Source of the DNA: Bacteroidales bacterium | Lineage (GTDB): Bacteria > Bacteroidota > Bacteroidia > Bacteroidales > WCHB1-69 | Length of the DNA: 64,000 nt | Assembly (NCBI GenBank): GCA_024686335.1 | Contig: JAILCI010000015.1 | Span: 1 to 64,000 of the forward strand | Direction of reading: 5' to 3' | Shown here: positions 26,665 to 36,867 of the stretch, one piece after another | Numbering within the stretch: the first letter of the stretch is position 1 | Layout: every line of letters begins with the position of its first letter | Position numbers and translations under genes: made by a program | The notes under the pieces: model-generated | Told to the model about the DNA's origin: nothing | Databases searched by the model: none | What the model saw: only the letters and a program-made list of their open reading frames with translations

Positions 26665-27351
26665 TTATTTCTCGCAAGAGAGACCTTTCCAAACGAGTGC
26701 GGAGAGAGCGGCACCAACAAGGGGAGCGCAGATGAACACCCAAAGGTCAGCGAGAGCCTGGCCGCCAGCGAAGAGAGCCGGTCCGATGGAACGAGCGGGG
26801 TTCACGGAAGTACCAGTGAGGTTGATGCAAACCAGGTGAACGAGGATCAGGGTGAGACCGATAGCGAGGCCTGCGAAATTGCCAGCGCCCAGCTTCTCAT
26901 CGGTAGTACCGAGAACGACGAGCACAAAGATGAAGGTTGCGATAACCTCAACCAAGCAAGCGCCCCAGACACCACCAGCGTTAGCAACGCCATTGGTACC
27001 CAGACCCATCATGCCTTCTGCAATACCTTCTGCGGATGGAGTAACCACGTTGACAAGTGCGAAGAGCACGAGACCAGCGAGGATACCGCCAATCACTTGG
27101 CCAATCCAGTAACCGCAAGCATCTTTCCAGGTCATACGACCGGAGAGAGCCACTGCCAATGTGATGGCCGGGTTGATGTGACAACCAGAGATGCCACCGA
27201 TGGTGTAAGCCATAGCCACAACGGTCAAACCGAAGGCGATAGCTGTACCAACCACTCCTGCAGGAGTAGCGCAACCAAGGAACATTGCTGTACCGCAACC
27301 CAGCAGGGTGAGTACGAATGTACCGATCATTTCAGCGATAAATTTTTTCAT
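26665..27351 (-). CDS. aqpZ: Aquaporin Z
   Basis: A 228-residue water channel with six membrane segments. Both pore motifs are intact: HINPAITLA (NPA at 60-62) and SVNPARSIG (NPA at 184-186, followed by the selectivity-filter arginine). The N-terminal GTFVLTLLGCG and the residues around the filter fit AqpZ rather than glycerol facilitators. It follows the symporter gene by 29 bases and ends at a strong terminator. An open frame of 294 codons on the opposite strand mirrors this gene and is not coding. Confidence 0.93.
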   Translation of the reverse strand: MKKFIAEMIGTFVLTLLGCGTAMFLGCATPAGVVGTAIAFGLTVVAMAYTIGGISGCHINPAITLAVALSGRMTWKDACGYWIGQVIGGILAGLVLFALVNVVTPSAEGIAEGMMGLGTNGVANAGGVWGACLVEVIATFIFVLVVLGTTDEKLGAGNFAGLAIGLTLILVHLVCINLTGTSVNPARSIGPALFAGGQALADLWVFICAPLVGAALSALVWKGLSCEK

Positions 27352-27380
27352 AATAATAAGGTTTTAGTTAATAATAGGGT

Positions 27381-28877
27381 TTATTGTTGTGTTAAATTTT
27401 CTGTTGCAATCTTTTTTTTACTGAGTAAAAGAAGACATCCAAATACGAGTAATCCATTGACAATCAGTAACTCATATCCGAACATATATCCACAGAACCA
27501 TTCCTGGGAGAAACTGGACATGATGTAACAGAAAGTCGGAATGGCAATGGAGATGACGGGTATCATAAAGCGTCTGTTTGCAGGAATCTCCCGCTTGGTG
27601 AACATACCGAAAATGAAGAGACCTAATAACGGACCATAGGTGTAGGAAGCAACCTTGAAGATGATGCGGATGAGCGCATCATTGTGGTGGCTCGATACAA
27701 AGATGATAACCATCAGGAAGAGCATTGCGATGCCAATGTGAACCATACGACGGATGCGAGCCTGGCGCTCGTCGGAATATTGACGATTCTGAATTTTCAA
27801 GATGTCGTAACATACCGATGTCGTCAGGGCAGTGAAGGTGCCGTCAGCAGAGGAGAATCCAGCAGAGATGAGACCGAAGATGAAGACGATAGCGCCCAAC
27901 TTTCCGATGTATTTGAAAGCGATTTCTGGATAAATACGATCGGTGGGCATATTTGCAATGTCAATGCCGTTACGTTGTGCGAAAACGAGCAATAATCCGC
28001 CTAACAACAGGAAGAGTATATTCACGAATACCAAGATGACCGTGAAAGAGAACATGTTCCGCTGCGCATCTTTTAATGACTTGCAGGACAGGTTCTTCTG
28101 CATCATATCTTGGTCAAGTCCTGTCATGGCGATGGTGATAAACATACCGCCGATGATCTGTTTCAAGAAGTAGCTGTTGTTACGCCAGTCGGTGTTCCAG
28201 ACAAGTCGGCAGTCAGTGCCGTCTTTGCCAGCTGTAGACATCTCTGACCATAATTGAGAGAAGGAGGAGTCCATAGTCTTGAAGATGACGATAAGAGTGA
28301 TGACCAATGCACCAATCAGGAAGGTGGTCTGCAGCAAATCTGTCCACACAACCGTGCGCAGACCGCTGCGGAAGGTGTAGAACAAGATGATGGTAATCAT
28401 CACAATGGAAGTCAGCCAGATAGGTATGTGTAAACCATCAAATACGAAGATTTGTAATACGAAGATTACTAGGTACATACGTAATGCTGAGCCAAATAGA
28501 CGGGAGATGAAAAAGAGTAGGGAACCAGTAGCATGAGCCTCTTTGCCGACTCGCATGCCAAGGTATTCGTAGATGGAGGTGACTTGTAACTTATAATAAA
28601 GTGGTAATAGCAATTTGCCGATAACGATATATCCGAGGATGTATCCAATGACAACTCCAAAGTAGGTGAACTGGGTGGTATAGACGTCGCCTGGCACTGA
28701 CATGAAGGTGACTCCCGAGAGGGAGCTGCCTATCATACCGTAGGCCACGACAAACCATGGTGATTGGCGGTTGCCGGTAAAATACGACTGGTTGTCCGAT
28801 TTTCGCGAGGTGAGACCCGCGATGACGAACAACATGACGATGTAGAGAGCGAAGAATATGAGAATGAACGAGGCCAT
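27381..28877 (-). CDS. Sodium:solute symporter (SSS family)
   Basis: A 498-residue membrane protein with about 13 membrane segments. It has the SSS/SLC5 features of an early GSSLSGVTFMSVPG segment (about 51-64) and ISAGFSSADGTFTALTTSV in the middle, the sodium-binding TM8-equivalent. The related family transports sugars, sialic acid, proline or vitamins; the substrate cannot be predicted. It follows pgi by 25 bases, which may hint at a sugar. Confidence 0.88.
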   Translation of the reverse strand: MASFILIFFALYIVMLFVIAGLTSRKSDNQSYFTGNRQSPWFVVAYGMIGSSLSGVTFMSVPGDVYTTQFTYFGVVIGYILGYIVIGKLLLPLYYKLQVTSIYEYLGMRVGKEAHATGSLLFFISRLFGSALRMYLVIFVLQIFVFDGLHIPIWLTSIVMITIILFYTFRSGLRTVVWTDLLQTTFLIGALVITLIVIFKTMDSSFSQLWSEMSTAGKDGTDCRLVWNTDWRNNSYFLKQIIGGMFITIAMTGLDQDMMQKNLSCKSLKDAQRNMFSFTVILVFVNILFLLLGGLLLVFAQRNGIDIANMPTDRIYPEIAFKYIGKLGAIVFIFGLISAGFSSADGTFTALTTSVCYDILKIQNRQYSDERQARIRRMVHIGIAMLFLMVIIFVSSHHNDALIRIIFKVASYTYGPLLGLFIFGMFTKREIPANRRFMIPVISIAIPTFCYIMSSFSQEWFCGYMFGYELLIVNGLLVFGCLLLLSKKKIATENLTQQ

Positions 28878-28902
28878 TACCGGTAGTGGTTAGGTTAAGA
28901 TT

Positions 28903-30204
28903 CTATTTGACGCCGGGTTTGCCAAGTAACAGGAACATATTGCGCTTGTAGGCTTCAACACCTGGTTGGTCAAACGGGTTGACATCCAGCATATATCCGC
29001 TGACCGCACAACTGAATTCGAAGAAGTAGATGAGTTCGCCAAGTGCCTCTTCATTCAGTTCAGGAATGGAAATCTCTATGTTAGGGACTTCACCAGAGAC
29101 GTGTGCTTGGCATGTGCCCTTTTGAGCGATATGGCAGATCTCGTTGATGCTGCGGTGTTGCAGATAGTTGAGGCCGTCCGTATTCTGCTCGTCAAATGGA
29201 ATTGGCACTTGGTGGTGAGCTTTTTCGACAGTCAGAACTGTCTCGAAAATCTGTCGTGTGCCTTCTTGGATATATTGTCCGAGGGAGTGCAGGTCGGTGG
29301 AGAAGATAGCACCAGCAGGGAAGATACCTTTGTGCTCTTTACCTTCGCTTTCACCGAAGAGTTGTTTGAACCACTCAACGAAGTAGAAAAGACGAGGTTC
29401 AAACGATGTCATGAGTTCTACTTTGAGACCTTTTTGATAGAGCAGATAGCGTACGAGTGCATACTGCATGGCTGGGTTCTCGTTGAAGGTCGGGTGGGCG
29501 AGAAGTGTCTCGCGGATAGCCTTGGCACCCTCTACAAGTTTGCGGATTGAGAATCCTGCGACGGCGATGGGAAGAAGGCCTACCGGTGTTAAAACTGAAT
29601 AGCGTCCGCCCACATTGTCGGGGATGACGAAGGTGTCGTAACCTTCTTGTGTTGCTAGTGTGCGCAGCGCTCCGCGGGCGGCGTCAGTGACTGCCACAAT
29701 GCGTTGACGAGCCTCATCTTTGCCATACTTGGCTTCGCAATGCTGTTTCAAGACACGGAAAGCGATGGCTGGTTCTGTTGTGGTGCCCGATTTGGAGATG
29801 ACAATCAAAGAGTAGTCTTTATTGTCCAATACATCCAGAAGGTCGTGCATATAGTCCTCACTCATGTTGTTGCCCGCATATAGCAGGTATGGGCGTTTCT
29901 GTGGCACCATGGCTCCGAAGGAGTGCTGCAAAGCCTCGACGACGGCGCGTGTGCCCAGATATGAGCCACCAATGCCGATGACGACCGTAACATCCGACTT
30001 GCTTGCCAGTCGGTCTGCGCAACGCTCGATGGTTGCAAAGTCAGTCTCGCTGATCTCCGCCGGCAGGTCAACCCAGCCTAAAAAATCATTGCCTCGGCCA
30101 CTCTTGTTGACAGTTGTCTGATATGCTTGCTCCGCATGTGCCTGGTTGGCGCGCAGAGCCTCTTCTGAAATGGAAAATGCTGTATTCGTGTAGTTAAGCT
30201 TCAT
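28903..30204 (-). CDS. pgi: Glucose-6-phosphate isomerase
   Basis: About 433 residues from ATG 30204 (MKLNYTNTAF); ATG 30210, two codons upstream, is equally in frame. Pgi interconverts glucose-6- and fructose-6-phosphate. Substrate-phosphate contacts lie in VISKSGTTTEPAI (about 137-149), and the catalytic glutamate is in GESEGKEHKGIFP. The size matches the shorter bacterial form rather than the 550-residue enzyme. It heads a minus-strand run pgi, symporter, aqpZ. Confidence 0.94.
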   Translation of the reverse strand: MKLNYTNTAFSISEEALRANQAHAEQAYQTTVNKSGRGNDFLGWVDLPAEISETDFATIERCADRLASKSDVTVVIGIGGSYLGTRAVVEALQHSFGAMVPQKRPYLLYAGNNMSEDYMHDLLDVLDNKDYSLIVISKSGTTTEPAIAFRVLKQHCEAKYGKDEARQRIVAVTDAARGALRTLATQEGYDTFVIPDNVGGRYSVLTPVGLLPIAVAGFSIRKLVEGAKAIRETLLAHPTFNENPAMQYALVRYLLYQKGLKVELMTSFEPRLFYFVEWFKQLFGESEGKEHKGIFPAGAIFSTDLHSLGQYIQEGTRQIFETVLTVEKAHHQVPIPFDEQNTDGLNYLQHRSINEICHIAQKGTCQAHVSGEVPNIEISIPELNEEALGELIYFFEFSCAVSGYMLDVNPFDQPGVEAYKRNMFLLLGKPGVK

Positions 30205-30270
30205 AAGCATTTAATTTAAATTTTTCCTACTCTCTTGAGGGATTTTCGGATTCTCCCAATTAACGAGGTT

Positions 30271-30279
30271 GCAAATATA
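30271..30279 (-). promoter_or_regulatory. -7 element of pgi
   Basis: On the minus strand this reads TATATTTGC, 66 bases before the pgi start codon. No clear -33 element is seen. Between here and 30419 nothing else is recognisable. Confidence 0.55.
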
Positions 30280-30419
30280 AAATTATTATTCTATCGTGTT
30301 ACCACTTTTTTTCCGTTACTTCTAAACAGGTCATTGTCAAAAAAATAATACTCTATTTCCATAATCCTTTTGTGGCCTTTGTTTTTCAGATGTTTAGAAC
30401 TGTTGAAAGATGGTGGAAA

Positions 30420-30455
30420 TTTGCTTCGGACGATATGAAAAAATATGTATTTTTG
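30420..30455 (+). promoter_or_regulatory. Promoter of the TonB-receptor/DUF5689 operon
   Basis: TTTG (30420-30423), a 24-base spacer and TATTTTTG (30448-30455) followed by C. The spacer is one base longer than the common range. The leader is about 20 bases. Confidence 0.6.
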
Positions 30456-30481
30456 CGCTTTAATTTGATATTATAAAGCTT

Positions 30482-33028
30482 ATGAAAAAACTTTTACTAT
30501 GTGTTCTCGCATTTCTGCTCGTTCTGCCATCGTTGAACGCTCAAGATGATGCGAAGAAAAAAGGAAAGAATAAGAAGGCTTCGCAAGATACCACCCAGGT
30601 GATAACCATGGGCGATGAGAATGCCTCAGTCGACCTTAGCGAAGGTCAGGGTGATGACAGCGAGGATGGTGACAACAATTACATCCCCGGATTGCTGCAC
30701 TCCAGTAAGGATGTCTATATCAATAATACATCCTATACCTTCAGTATCGCATATTTCCGTGCCAGAGGTTTGGACAACAAATATCAGGATGTGTGTCTGA
30801 ACGGCTTCGCGATGAACAGCATGGTGACAGACCGTGCCTCCTATTCGCAGTGGGGCGGTCTGAATAACATTTTCCGTTATCCGGAGAATATTGCCAATCT
30901 GAATGAGTCAGCCTTCACCTTCGGAAATGTAGGAGGTGCAAGCAACTACAACTTGCGAGCTAGCAATTTCCGCAAACAGGTGCGTGCTACCTATTCACTT
31001 TCTAACCGTACCTATAACAACCGTATCATGTTGACAGGTGCAACCGGTGTGCTGAAGAACGGTTGGTCAGTGGCTGGTTCCCTCTCTGCACGTTTCGGTA
31101 ATAATATCTCCTATGTGGAAGGAACCTCATATAACAGCTTCGCTGGTTTCTTTGCTGTTGAGAAGAAGTTTGATGCCGCCAATCACCTCAACTTGTCTGC
31201 TTTCGCATCTTACACATCTCGTGGCATGCAGTCAAACGCAGTACAAGAGGTTTACGATCTCCTCGGCACCAACTATTACAATGCTAACTGGGGCTGGTAT
31301 CAGGGCAAACAGCGTAACGCCCGCGTACGTACCACTTGCGAACCGGTTATCTTGCTGACTCATACTTATGCTCCCAAGAATAACAAGATTTTCATCCAGT
31401 CTACTATCGCTACCTCATTCGGACGTAACAACACTACTGCCCTGAACTGGTACGATGTGCCGGATCCGCGTCCAGACTATTACCGTTATCTGCCTTCCTA
31501 TCAGATTGATAATGGTGACACCAGCGGCTATTATGGCAATATCCACGACTTATGGACTTCCAACGACCAATCCTATACGCAGATCAACTGGGATAAGCTT
31601 TACGAGGTTAACCAACTGGCTGCTCTTCAAGGCAAACGTGCTCAGTATATGGTTGAGAATAGAATCTTTGACCACTTCCTGCTTGGTGGTACCTCCAACT
31701 TTAATGTATCTTTGTCAGATCATATCAAAATTTATGGTGGTGTTGATTTCCGTGGTGTTAAGCAGAAAAACTACAAGACCATCAACGATATGCTCGGCGG
31801 TGCTTATTGGCTTGACGTTGACAAGTTCTCTGAAGGCGACTTCCCAGATGATCAAAATGTTCAATACAACGACCTCCTGACGATGAACGACACCTTGTAT
31901 GAGGGCGACATCTTCGGTTATAACTACGATTATCATATCTACTCCCAAAAAGCATGGGCTATGGCAGTCTTCACATACAACCATCTCGATTTCCATTTCG
32001 GTGGTGAGATTGGCGGTACGGAATTCTGGCGTGTAGGTCATATGAAAAATGGCCGTTTCCAAAACGAATCCTATGGCAAGTCTGATGTTCGCGCTTTCTT
32101 GGAAGGCGGTGGTAAGGCAGGTATCACCTATAAGATCAACGGTCGTAACTACCTTGTCCTGAACGGTCTCGTTAGTTCTCATGCGCCCAGTGTCCTCAAC
32201 TCTTTCGTCTCCCCGCGTATCCGTAATAAATATGCCGAGAACCTCAAGAGTGAGAAGATTTTCTCCGGTGATTTCTCCTACATCATCTCTTATCCGGGAA
32301 TTAAAATGCGTTTGACCGCTTATGTTGCTCAGATTAACGATGCTACCCGTCTCATCAGTTTCTATCACGATGGTTATGCCAGCATGGTCAATTACTCCAT
32401 TTCCGGTATCGATCAGCGTCATCTAGGTGCTGAGTTGGGTATGGAAATCAAGTTAGGTAGCATGTTCTCATTGATTCTGGCTGGTAATTATGGCGATTAC
32501 CGTTATTCCGACCGTGCAGAGGTTACGATGAATGCTGATAACGGCACAGACTTTGAAGGCAATATGGAGAGAACCGTTTATTGGAAGAACTACCATGTGT
32601 CCGGTACTCCGCAAGTGGCCGCTACTGCTGGTTTAAAATTCAACCACAACTACTGGTGGGTGAATATCAACTGCAACTACTTCGACAAGATCTATTGTGA
32701 CCTTAACCCAGAACGTCGTACCTCTACCGCCCGCGGTTCCCTAGATGTTAACTCTGAGCTCTATCATCAGGTGGTTGACCAAGAGCGTCTTAAAGGTCAG
32801 TTTACGATGGATATCTCCGTTAGCAAATCCTGGCGTATCAAATACAAATACTTAATAGGTTTCAACGCTAGTGTGACAAACGTCCTCAATAATAAGAACC
32901 TGGTGACCACAGCTTGGGAGCAGTATCGTTTCGACTACTCTTCCTACAATGTCAACAAGTTTGCCAATAAGTACTATTATGCCTTTGGTACCACGTTCTA
33001 TCTTGGCATTAATTTCACGTTCAACTAA
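30482..33028 (+). CDS. TonB-dependent receptor-like outer-membrane protein
   Basis: An 848-residue protein with a signal peptide (MKKLLLCVLAFLLVLPSLNA). An acidic and lysine-rich linker (about 20-70) follows. Then comes a plug-like domain (IPGLLHSSKDVYINNTSYTF, FRARGLDN, NGFAMNSMV) and a long barrel rich in aromatic beta-strands, ending in ..YLGINFTFN with a terminal aromatic-polar pattern. It lacks the CarboxypepD_reg N-domain of SusC. No SusD-like gene accompanies it; two DUF5689 lipoproteins follow instead. It is probably an active importer or surface-complex barrel with unknown ligand. A canonical TonB box is not obvious. Confidence 0.75.
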   Translation: MKKLLLCVLAFLLVLPSLNAQDDAKKKGKNKKASQDTTQVITMGDENASVDLSEGQGDDSEDGDNNYIPGLLHSSKDVYINNTSYTFSIAYFRARGLDNKYQDVCLNGFAMNSMVTDRASYSQWGGLNNIFRYPENIANLNESAFTFGNVGGASNYNLRASNFRKQVRATYSLSNRTYNNRIMLTGATGVLKNGWSVAGSLSARFGNNISYVEGTSYNSFAGFFAVEKKFDAANHLNLSAFASYTSRGMQSNAVQEVYDLLGTNYYNANWGWYQGKQRNARVRTTCEPVILLTHTYAPKNNKIFIQSTIATSFGRNNTTALNWYDVPDPRPDYYRYLPSYQIDNGDTSGYYGNIHDLWTSNDQSYTQINWDKLYEVNQLAALQGKRAQYMVENRIFDHFLLGGTSNFNVSLSDHIKIYGGVDFRGVKQKNYKTINDMLGGAYWLDVDKFSEGDFPDDQNVQYNDLLTMNDTLYEGDIFGYNYDYHIYSQKAWAMAVFTYNHLDFHFGGEIGGTEFWRVGHMKNGRFQNESYGKSDVRAFLEGGGKAGITYKINGRNYLVLNGLVSSHAPSVLNSFVSPRIRNKYAENLKSEKIFSGDFSYIISYPGIKMRLTAYVAQINDATRLISFYHDGYASMVNYSISGIDQRHLGAELGMEIKLGSMFSLILAGNYGDYRYSDRAEVTMNADNGTDFEGNMERTVYWKNYHVSGTPQVAATAGLKFNHNYWWVNINCNYFDKIYCDLNPERRTSTARGSLDVNSELYHQVVDQERLKGQFTMDISVSKSWRIKYKYLIGFNASVTNVLNNKNLVTTAWEQYRFDYSSYNVNKFANKYYYAFGTTFYLGINFTFN

Positions 33029-33045
33029 TAGAAAATCTGGAAACA

Positions 33046-34305
33046 ATGAAGATAATGAAACATATATCCGTAATGTCGCTGATATGCGGCGCAGTTTTGT
33101 TCCTCAGCTCCTGTGATTGGGAGCAAGATGTGGCCCCGGTTCCCACTTTTGACGGTGTGGCTACCATGACTATTGCCGAACTGTTAGAGTGTCATACCAT
33201 CGAGTCCGCTGATTCGTACGATACAATCCCTGCTGGAACTATTATTTCAGGTATAGTAGTTAGCTCCGACGAACATGGTAACTGCTACAAATATATAAAT
33301 ATTGAAGACGGTACCGCCGGTATTCAAATAAAAATTGATAACTCTACTCTTTACCACAATTATCCTGTAGGACAGCGCATATTTGTCAAATGCGATGGAT
33401 TGGTGTTGGGTGACTATCGCAAACTTCCGCAATTGGGTATGTGGGAAAATGGAGCTATGCAGGGCATCCCTTCTGCTAAGACTTCCAAGTATCTCTTCTG
33501 CGATGGTGCTCCTATCGATATGGAGAACGAGTTCACACCGCTGGTACTGAACTCCATTCCAGATGCAGACAATATTCCGACAACCTATTACAATCGCCTT
33601 GTTAAATTGGAAGGTGCTACTTTTATTGAAGGTGGCGCAGCTACATATTGTGAACCGAATGCTGCTACCAGTCACGACATCAGGATGTCTGACGGTAGCG
33701 TTATTACAATGCGTACGAGCAACTATGCAGACTTTATCTCTGAGATGCTTCCTACAGGAACTGGCACTGTTTATGGTATCTTGACCCGCTATAATAACTA
33801 CGTACAGATCGTCATCCGCAGTCTTGACGATGTTCAGGGCTTCGTCGCTCCGCAGCAGACACAGACCATTTTCAGTGTTAACTATCCAACCGCTTTTGAA
33901 GATGGCTGGATTCATGGCGATAATTGGTCAATCATGAACAATAGCAGTTTCTCAGGATTCTTCTATAATGGTTCCTCAGCTGACGGCAGCTGGCTTATTT
34001 CCCCGTCTATTGACCTGAGCAATGTGACCGATCCGACCTTCTCTTTCTCGCATCGTGCTCCGCAAGGTTTCGATGCTACCAAAATGATGTGCTACTACAC
34101 AGCGAATTATACTGGAGACGCTAGCACAACATTGTGGATCCCATTTACTCTTAACGCTGCAAATGGTGCGAACACATTTGTCAACGAAAGTTTCTTGCTG
34201 CCGGAAGGTGCACAAACCCAAAATTGCCGTATCGCTTTCAAGGTCATGGGCAATAATGTGCAGTGGGCAATTAACAATATTACTATCACAGGTTTAGCTA
34301 AATAA
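33046..34305 (+). CDS. DUF5689 lipoprotein with C-terminal choice-of-anchor J-like domain, copy 1
   Basis: A 419-residue lipoprotein (lipobox LSSC near residue 23). The DUF5689 part spans about 40-260: TIAELLECH, an OB-fold-like core (GTIISGIVVSSDEHGNCYKY, IQIKIDN, YPVGQRIFVKCDGLVLGDY). The C-terminal part (about 285-419) has SWLISPSIDLSNVTDPTFSF and resembles the jelly-roll choice-of-anchor J/cleaved-adhesin domain. It is a paralogue of the next gene, with corresponding segments throughout. A role as surface partner of the TonB receptor-like protein is inferred from the operon. OB-fold and ligand are guesses. Confidence 0.75.
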   Translation: MKIMKHISVMSLICGAVLFLSSCDWEQDVAPVPTFDGVATMTIAELLECHTIESADSYDTIPAGTIISGIVVSSDEHGNCYKYINIEDGTAGIQIKIDNSTLYHNYPVGQRIFVKCDGLVLGDYRKLPQLGMWENGAMQGIPSAKTSKYLFCDGAPIDMENEFTPLVLNSIPDADNIPTTYYNRLVKLEGATFIEGGAATYCEPNAATSHDIRMSDGSVITMRTSNYADFISEMLPTGTGTVYGILTRYNNYVQIVIRSLDDVQGFVAPQQTQTIFSVNYPTAFEDGWIHGDNWSIMNNSSFSGFFYNGSSADGSWLISPSIDLSNVTDPTFSFSHRAPQGFDATKMMCYYTANYTGDASTTLWIPFTLNAANGANTFVNESFLLPEGAQTQNCRIAFKVMGNNVQWAINNITITGLAK

Positions 34306-34314
34306 TCATCCGTT

Positions 34315-35619
34315 ATGAAAAAGATCAGTTCTATAATTATAATATTGTCAGCCGTAGTGGCTGGTCTCTTCTCTTCCTGTAATCGCTGGGAGGAACCCGA
34401 ATTTGAAGCTCCTGTGTATGAAGGTCCTGCCGCCAACCATACTATTGCTGATATCAAGGCTATGCACCCCACATTGGGTGCCGGCACTCAAGACTCTATT
34501 TGCAGCTACGATGAGGTCTTCATCGTCAAGGCTGTCGTGGTCAGCTCCGATCAGGGTGGCAACTGCTATAAATACATGACTATCCAAGATGAAACTGGTG
34601 GTATCGAGATCTCCATCGACCGTACTGGCCTTTATAACGACTATCCTGTAGGACAGACAATCTATTTGGATTGCCGTGGTTTGATTGTGGGCGACTATCA
34701 CAATAAATATCAGGTTGGTTGGAAATACAATGGTTCTGTAGGACGTATTAACCAGGCCGCATTGGGTCAGTACATCCACAAAGATGGTCTCCCAGATTTG
34801 AGCAACCCTCTCGTTGCCAATCCGATTGAAGTCACTGGCGCTGCCCAGCTGACTCCCGAGAATGTGAATTGTCTTGTCAAGATCAATGGTTGTACTTTCG
34901 ATTCTCAGTATGATGGTCTCCCATTGGCCTCCAACGAATTCACATGTGACCGTGAGGTTTACATCAACGGAACACCTATCATTGTCCGTACTTCAAACTA
35001 TGCTTATTTCCGCAACATCATCATTGATGCCTCCAAAGAGTATTGTCTTTATGGCATCTTGTCTGTTTATAATTCCGAATACCAACTCACTCTCCGTACT
35101 AAAGAGGATGTTCAAGAGATGGTTCAGGATGATATCTTGGCGGAGAGCTATGTCGATGCTAACAGCTTGAGCAACGGTACATGGTCTACATATCCAGCAG
35201 GTTCATGGCAATGCCGTAATTTTCAGAATGCTGATATCATCTTCCATAACACCACTTCTCAGGCTTGTGATGACTGGCTTATCTCTCCAGCTATCAACCT
35301 TAATTCCGTTTCGTCTTTGGAGGATGTTGTACTTGAAATCAAACACTTGAATAATGTGGGCGGCACACTGCCTACCTGTTATCAAGTATATTATTCCACA
35401 ACCTATACAGAGGGTGAGGATCCTGCCACAAATGGCGACTGGCAACCGTTCAATCCTAATTTGAATGTTTATCCCAACAGCTTCGGTTGGAGTAATACGT
35501 TGGATATGAGCGTGATTCCAAGTACGAATCTGCGTTTTGCTTTACGTTATAAAGTCGAAAGTGGCCAAACTGGTACTCCTTGGGCATTCCAAGGATATAG
35601 AATTACTAAACTCAACTAA
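34315..35619 (+). CDS. DUF5689 lipoprotein with C-terminal choice-of-anchor J-like domain, copy 2
   Basis: A 434-residue lipoprotein (lipobox FSSC near residue 22) starting 9 bases after copy 1. The DUF5689 part has TIADIKAMH, VVVSSDQGGNCYKYMTIQD, and YPVGQTIYLDCRGLIVGDY, aligning motif for motif with copy 1. The C-terminal domain has CDDWLISPAINLNSVSSLED. The pair looks like an old tandem duplication, divergent enough for different ligands. ribBA follows after 33 bases. Confidence 0.75.
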   Translation: MKKISSIIIILSAVVAGLFSSCNRWEEPEFEAPVYEGPAANHTIADIKAMHPTLGAGTQDSICSYDEVFIVKAVVVSSDQGGNCYKYMTIQDETGGIEISIDRTGLYNDYPVGQTIYLDCRGLIVGDYHNKYQVGWKYNGSVGRINQAALGQYIHKDGLPDLSNPLVANPIEVTGAAQLTPENVNCLVKINGCTFDSQYDGLPLASNEFTCDREVYINGTPIIVRTSNYAYFRNIIIDASKEYCLYGILSVYNSEYQLTLRTKEDVQEMVQDDILAESYVDANSLSNGTWSTYPAGSWQCRNFQNADIIFHNTTSQACDDWLISPAINLNSVSSLEDVVLEIKHLNNVGGTLPTCYQVYYSTTYTEGEDPATNGDWQPFNPNLNVYPNSFGWSNTLDMSVIPSTNLRFALRYKVESGQTGTPWAFQGYRITKLN

Positions 35620-35652
35620 TACGTATCACTAACTAAAATTTCAAGACTTAGA

Positions 35653-36861
35653 ATGAGAAACTTGAGCTCCATTGAGGAGACTTTAGAAGATTTGAAGGCG
35701 GGAAAATTTATCATCATGGTAGATGATGAAGACCGCGAGAATGAAGGCGATTTTATAATAGCGGCTGAGAAAATCACTCCCGAGAAGGTTAACTTCATGC
35801 TGCAATATGGACGAGGAGTCCTGTGTGTTCCGATGACCAAGGAGCGCTGCGAACAACTGGATTTGCCTATGCAGGTGAACGACAACACCTCTATGCACGG
35901 CACTCCGTTTACTGTTACTGTGGACCTGTTGGGTCATGGTTGCACAACTGGCGTTTCAATGTCTGACCGTGCTTCCACCATCAAAGCATTGGCTGATCCG
36001 ACGATGAAGCCGGGTAACTTTGGTCGTCCTGGACATGTGAACCCGCTGCGTGCTCGTGACGGTGGTGTGCTCGTACGCGCGGGCCACACTGAGGCTACCG
36101 TCGATATGTGCCGCCTCGCCGGATTAAGTCCTGTTGGTTCACTCATTGAAGTCATCAACCCTGATGGTACGATGGCCCGTCTACCACAACTCTTGGAGAT
36201 CGCCGAGAAACATGATATTAAGGTGACCAGTATTGAGAAGCTGATTGCCTATCGTCTGCAGCGTGAGACTCTCATCCGCAAGGAAGAGGATGTTAACCTG
36301 CCCACTCGCTGGGGCACTTTCCGTCTCATTGCCTACACTCAGCTCAACAATGGTGCAACTCATTTAGCCCTTAAGAAGGGCGATTGGAAGGAAGGCGAGC
36401 CTGTCATGGTCCGCGTTCACTCCTCTTGTGCTACGGGCGATATTTTCGGTTCCTGCAAGTGCGACTGCGGAGACCAACTGCATCAAGCTATGCAGATGGT
36501 CGACCAGGCTGGTAAGGGCCTTATCCTCTATATGAGTCAAGAGGGTAGAGGTATCGGCCTCATCAACAAACTCAGAGCCTACCATCTTCAGGAACTCGGA
36601 CGCGACACCGTGGAGGCTAATCTCGAACTCGGCTTCAAAGCTGACGAGCGCGACTACGGCATCGGCGCCCAGATACTCAAAGATCTTAAAGCCACCAACG
36701 TGCGACTTATCACTAACAATCCAGCCAAACGTGTCGGTCTCGACGCCCATGGCATCAATATCACCGAGACCATACCCATTATAATTGCCCCCAACAAGGA
36801 GAATGCCCGCTATCTTAAAACCAAACAGGATAAGATGGGCCACAACTTGCATTTGGAATAA
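35653..36861 (+). CDS. ribBA: Bifunctional DHBP synthase / GTP cyclohydrolase II
   Basis: A 402-residue enzyme that makes both riboflavin precursors. The N-terminal RibB domain (about 1-200) has the acidic loop [11 protein letters not shown] and [14 protein letters not shown]. The C-terminal RibA domain (about 205-400) has three zinc-binding cysteines in [17 protein letters not shown] and the signature SQEGRGIGL. Both domains look intact. No FMN riboswitch is visible upstream. mtgA follows after 6 bases, and the whole run 30482-37668 may be one transcript. Confidence 0.95.
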   Translation: MRNLSSIEETLEDLKAGKFIIMVDDEDRENEGDFIIAAEKITPEKVNFMLQYGRGVLCVPMTKERCEQLDLPMQVNDNTSMHGTPFTVTVDLLGHGCTTGVSMSDRASTIKALADPTMKPGNFGRPGHVNPLRARDGGVLVRAGHTEATVDMCRLAGLSPVGSLIEVINPDGTMARLPQLLEIAEKHDIKVTSIEKLIAYRLQRETLIRKEEDVNLPTRWGTFRLIAYTQLNNGATHLALKKGDWKEGEPVMVRVHSSCATGDIFGSCKCDCGDQLHQAMQMVDQAGKGLILYMSQEGRGIGLINKLRAYHLQELGRDTVEANLELGFKADERDYGIGAQILKDLKATNVRLITNNPAKRVGLDAHGINITETIPIIIAPNKENARYLKTKQDKMGHNLHLE

Positions 36862-36867
36862 AATATT

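Noticed and set aside
26644-27528. A 294-codon plus-strand open frame opposite aqpZ
   Set aside because: The product is compositionally odd (rich in S, T, E, H and C) and spans the aqpZ gene and the end of the symporter gene. Both minus-strand genes have clear family motifs.
35620-35652. FMN riboswitch before ribBA
   Set aside because: The gap is only 33 bases and A/T-rich, too short for the element.
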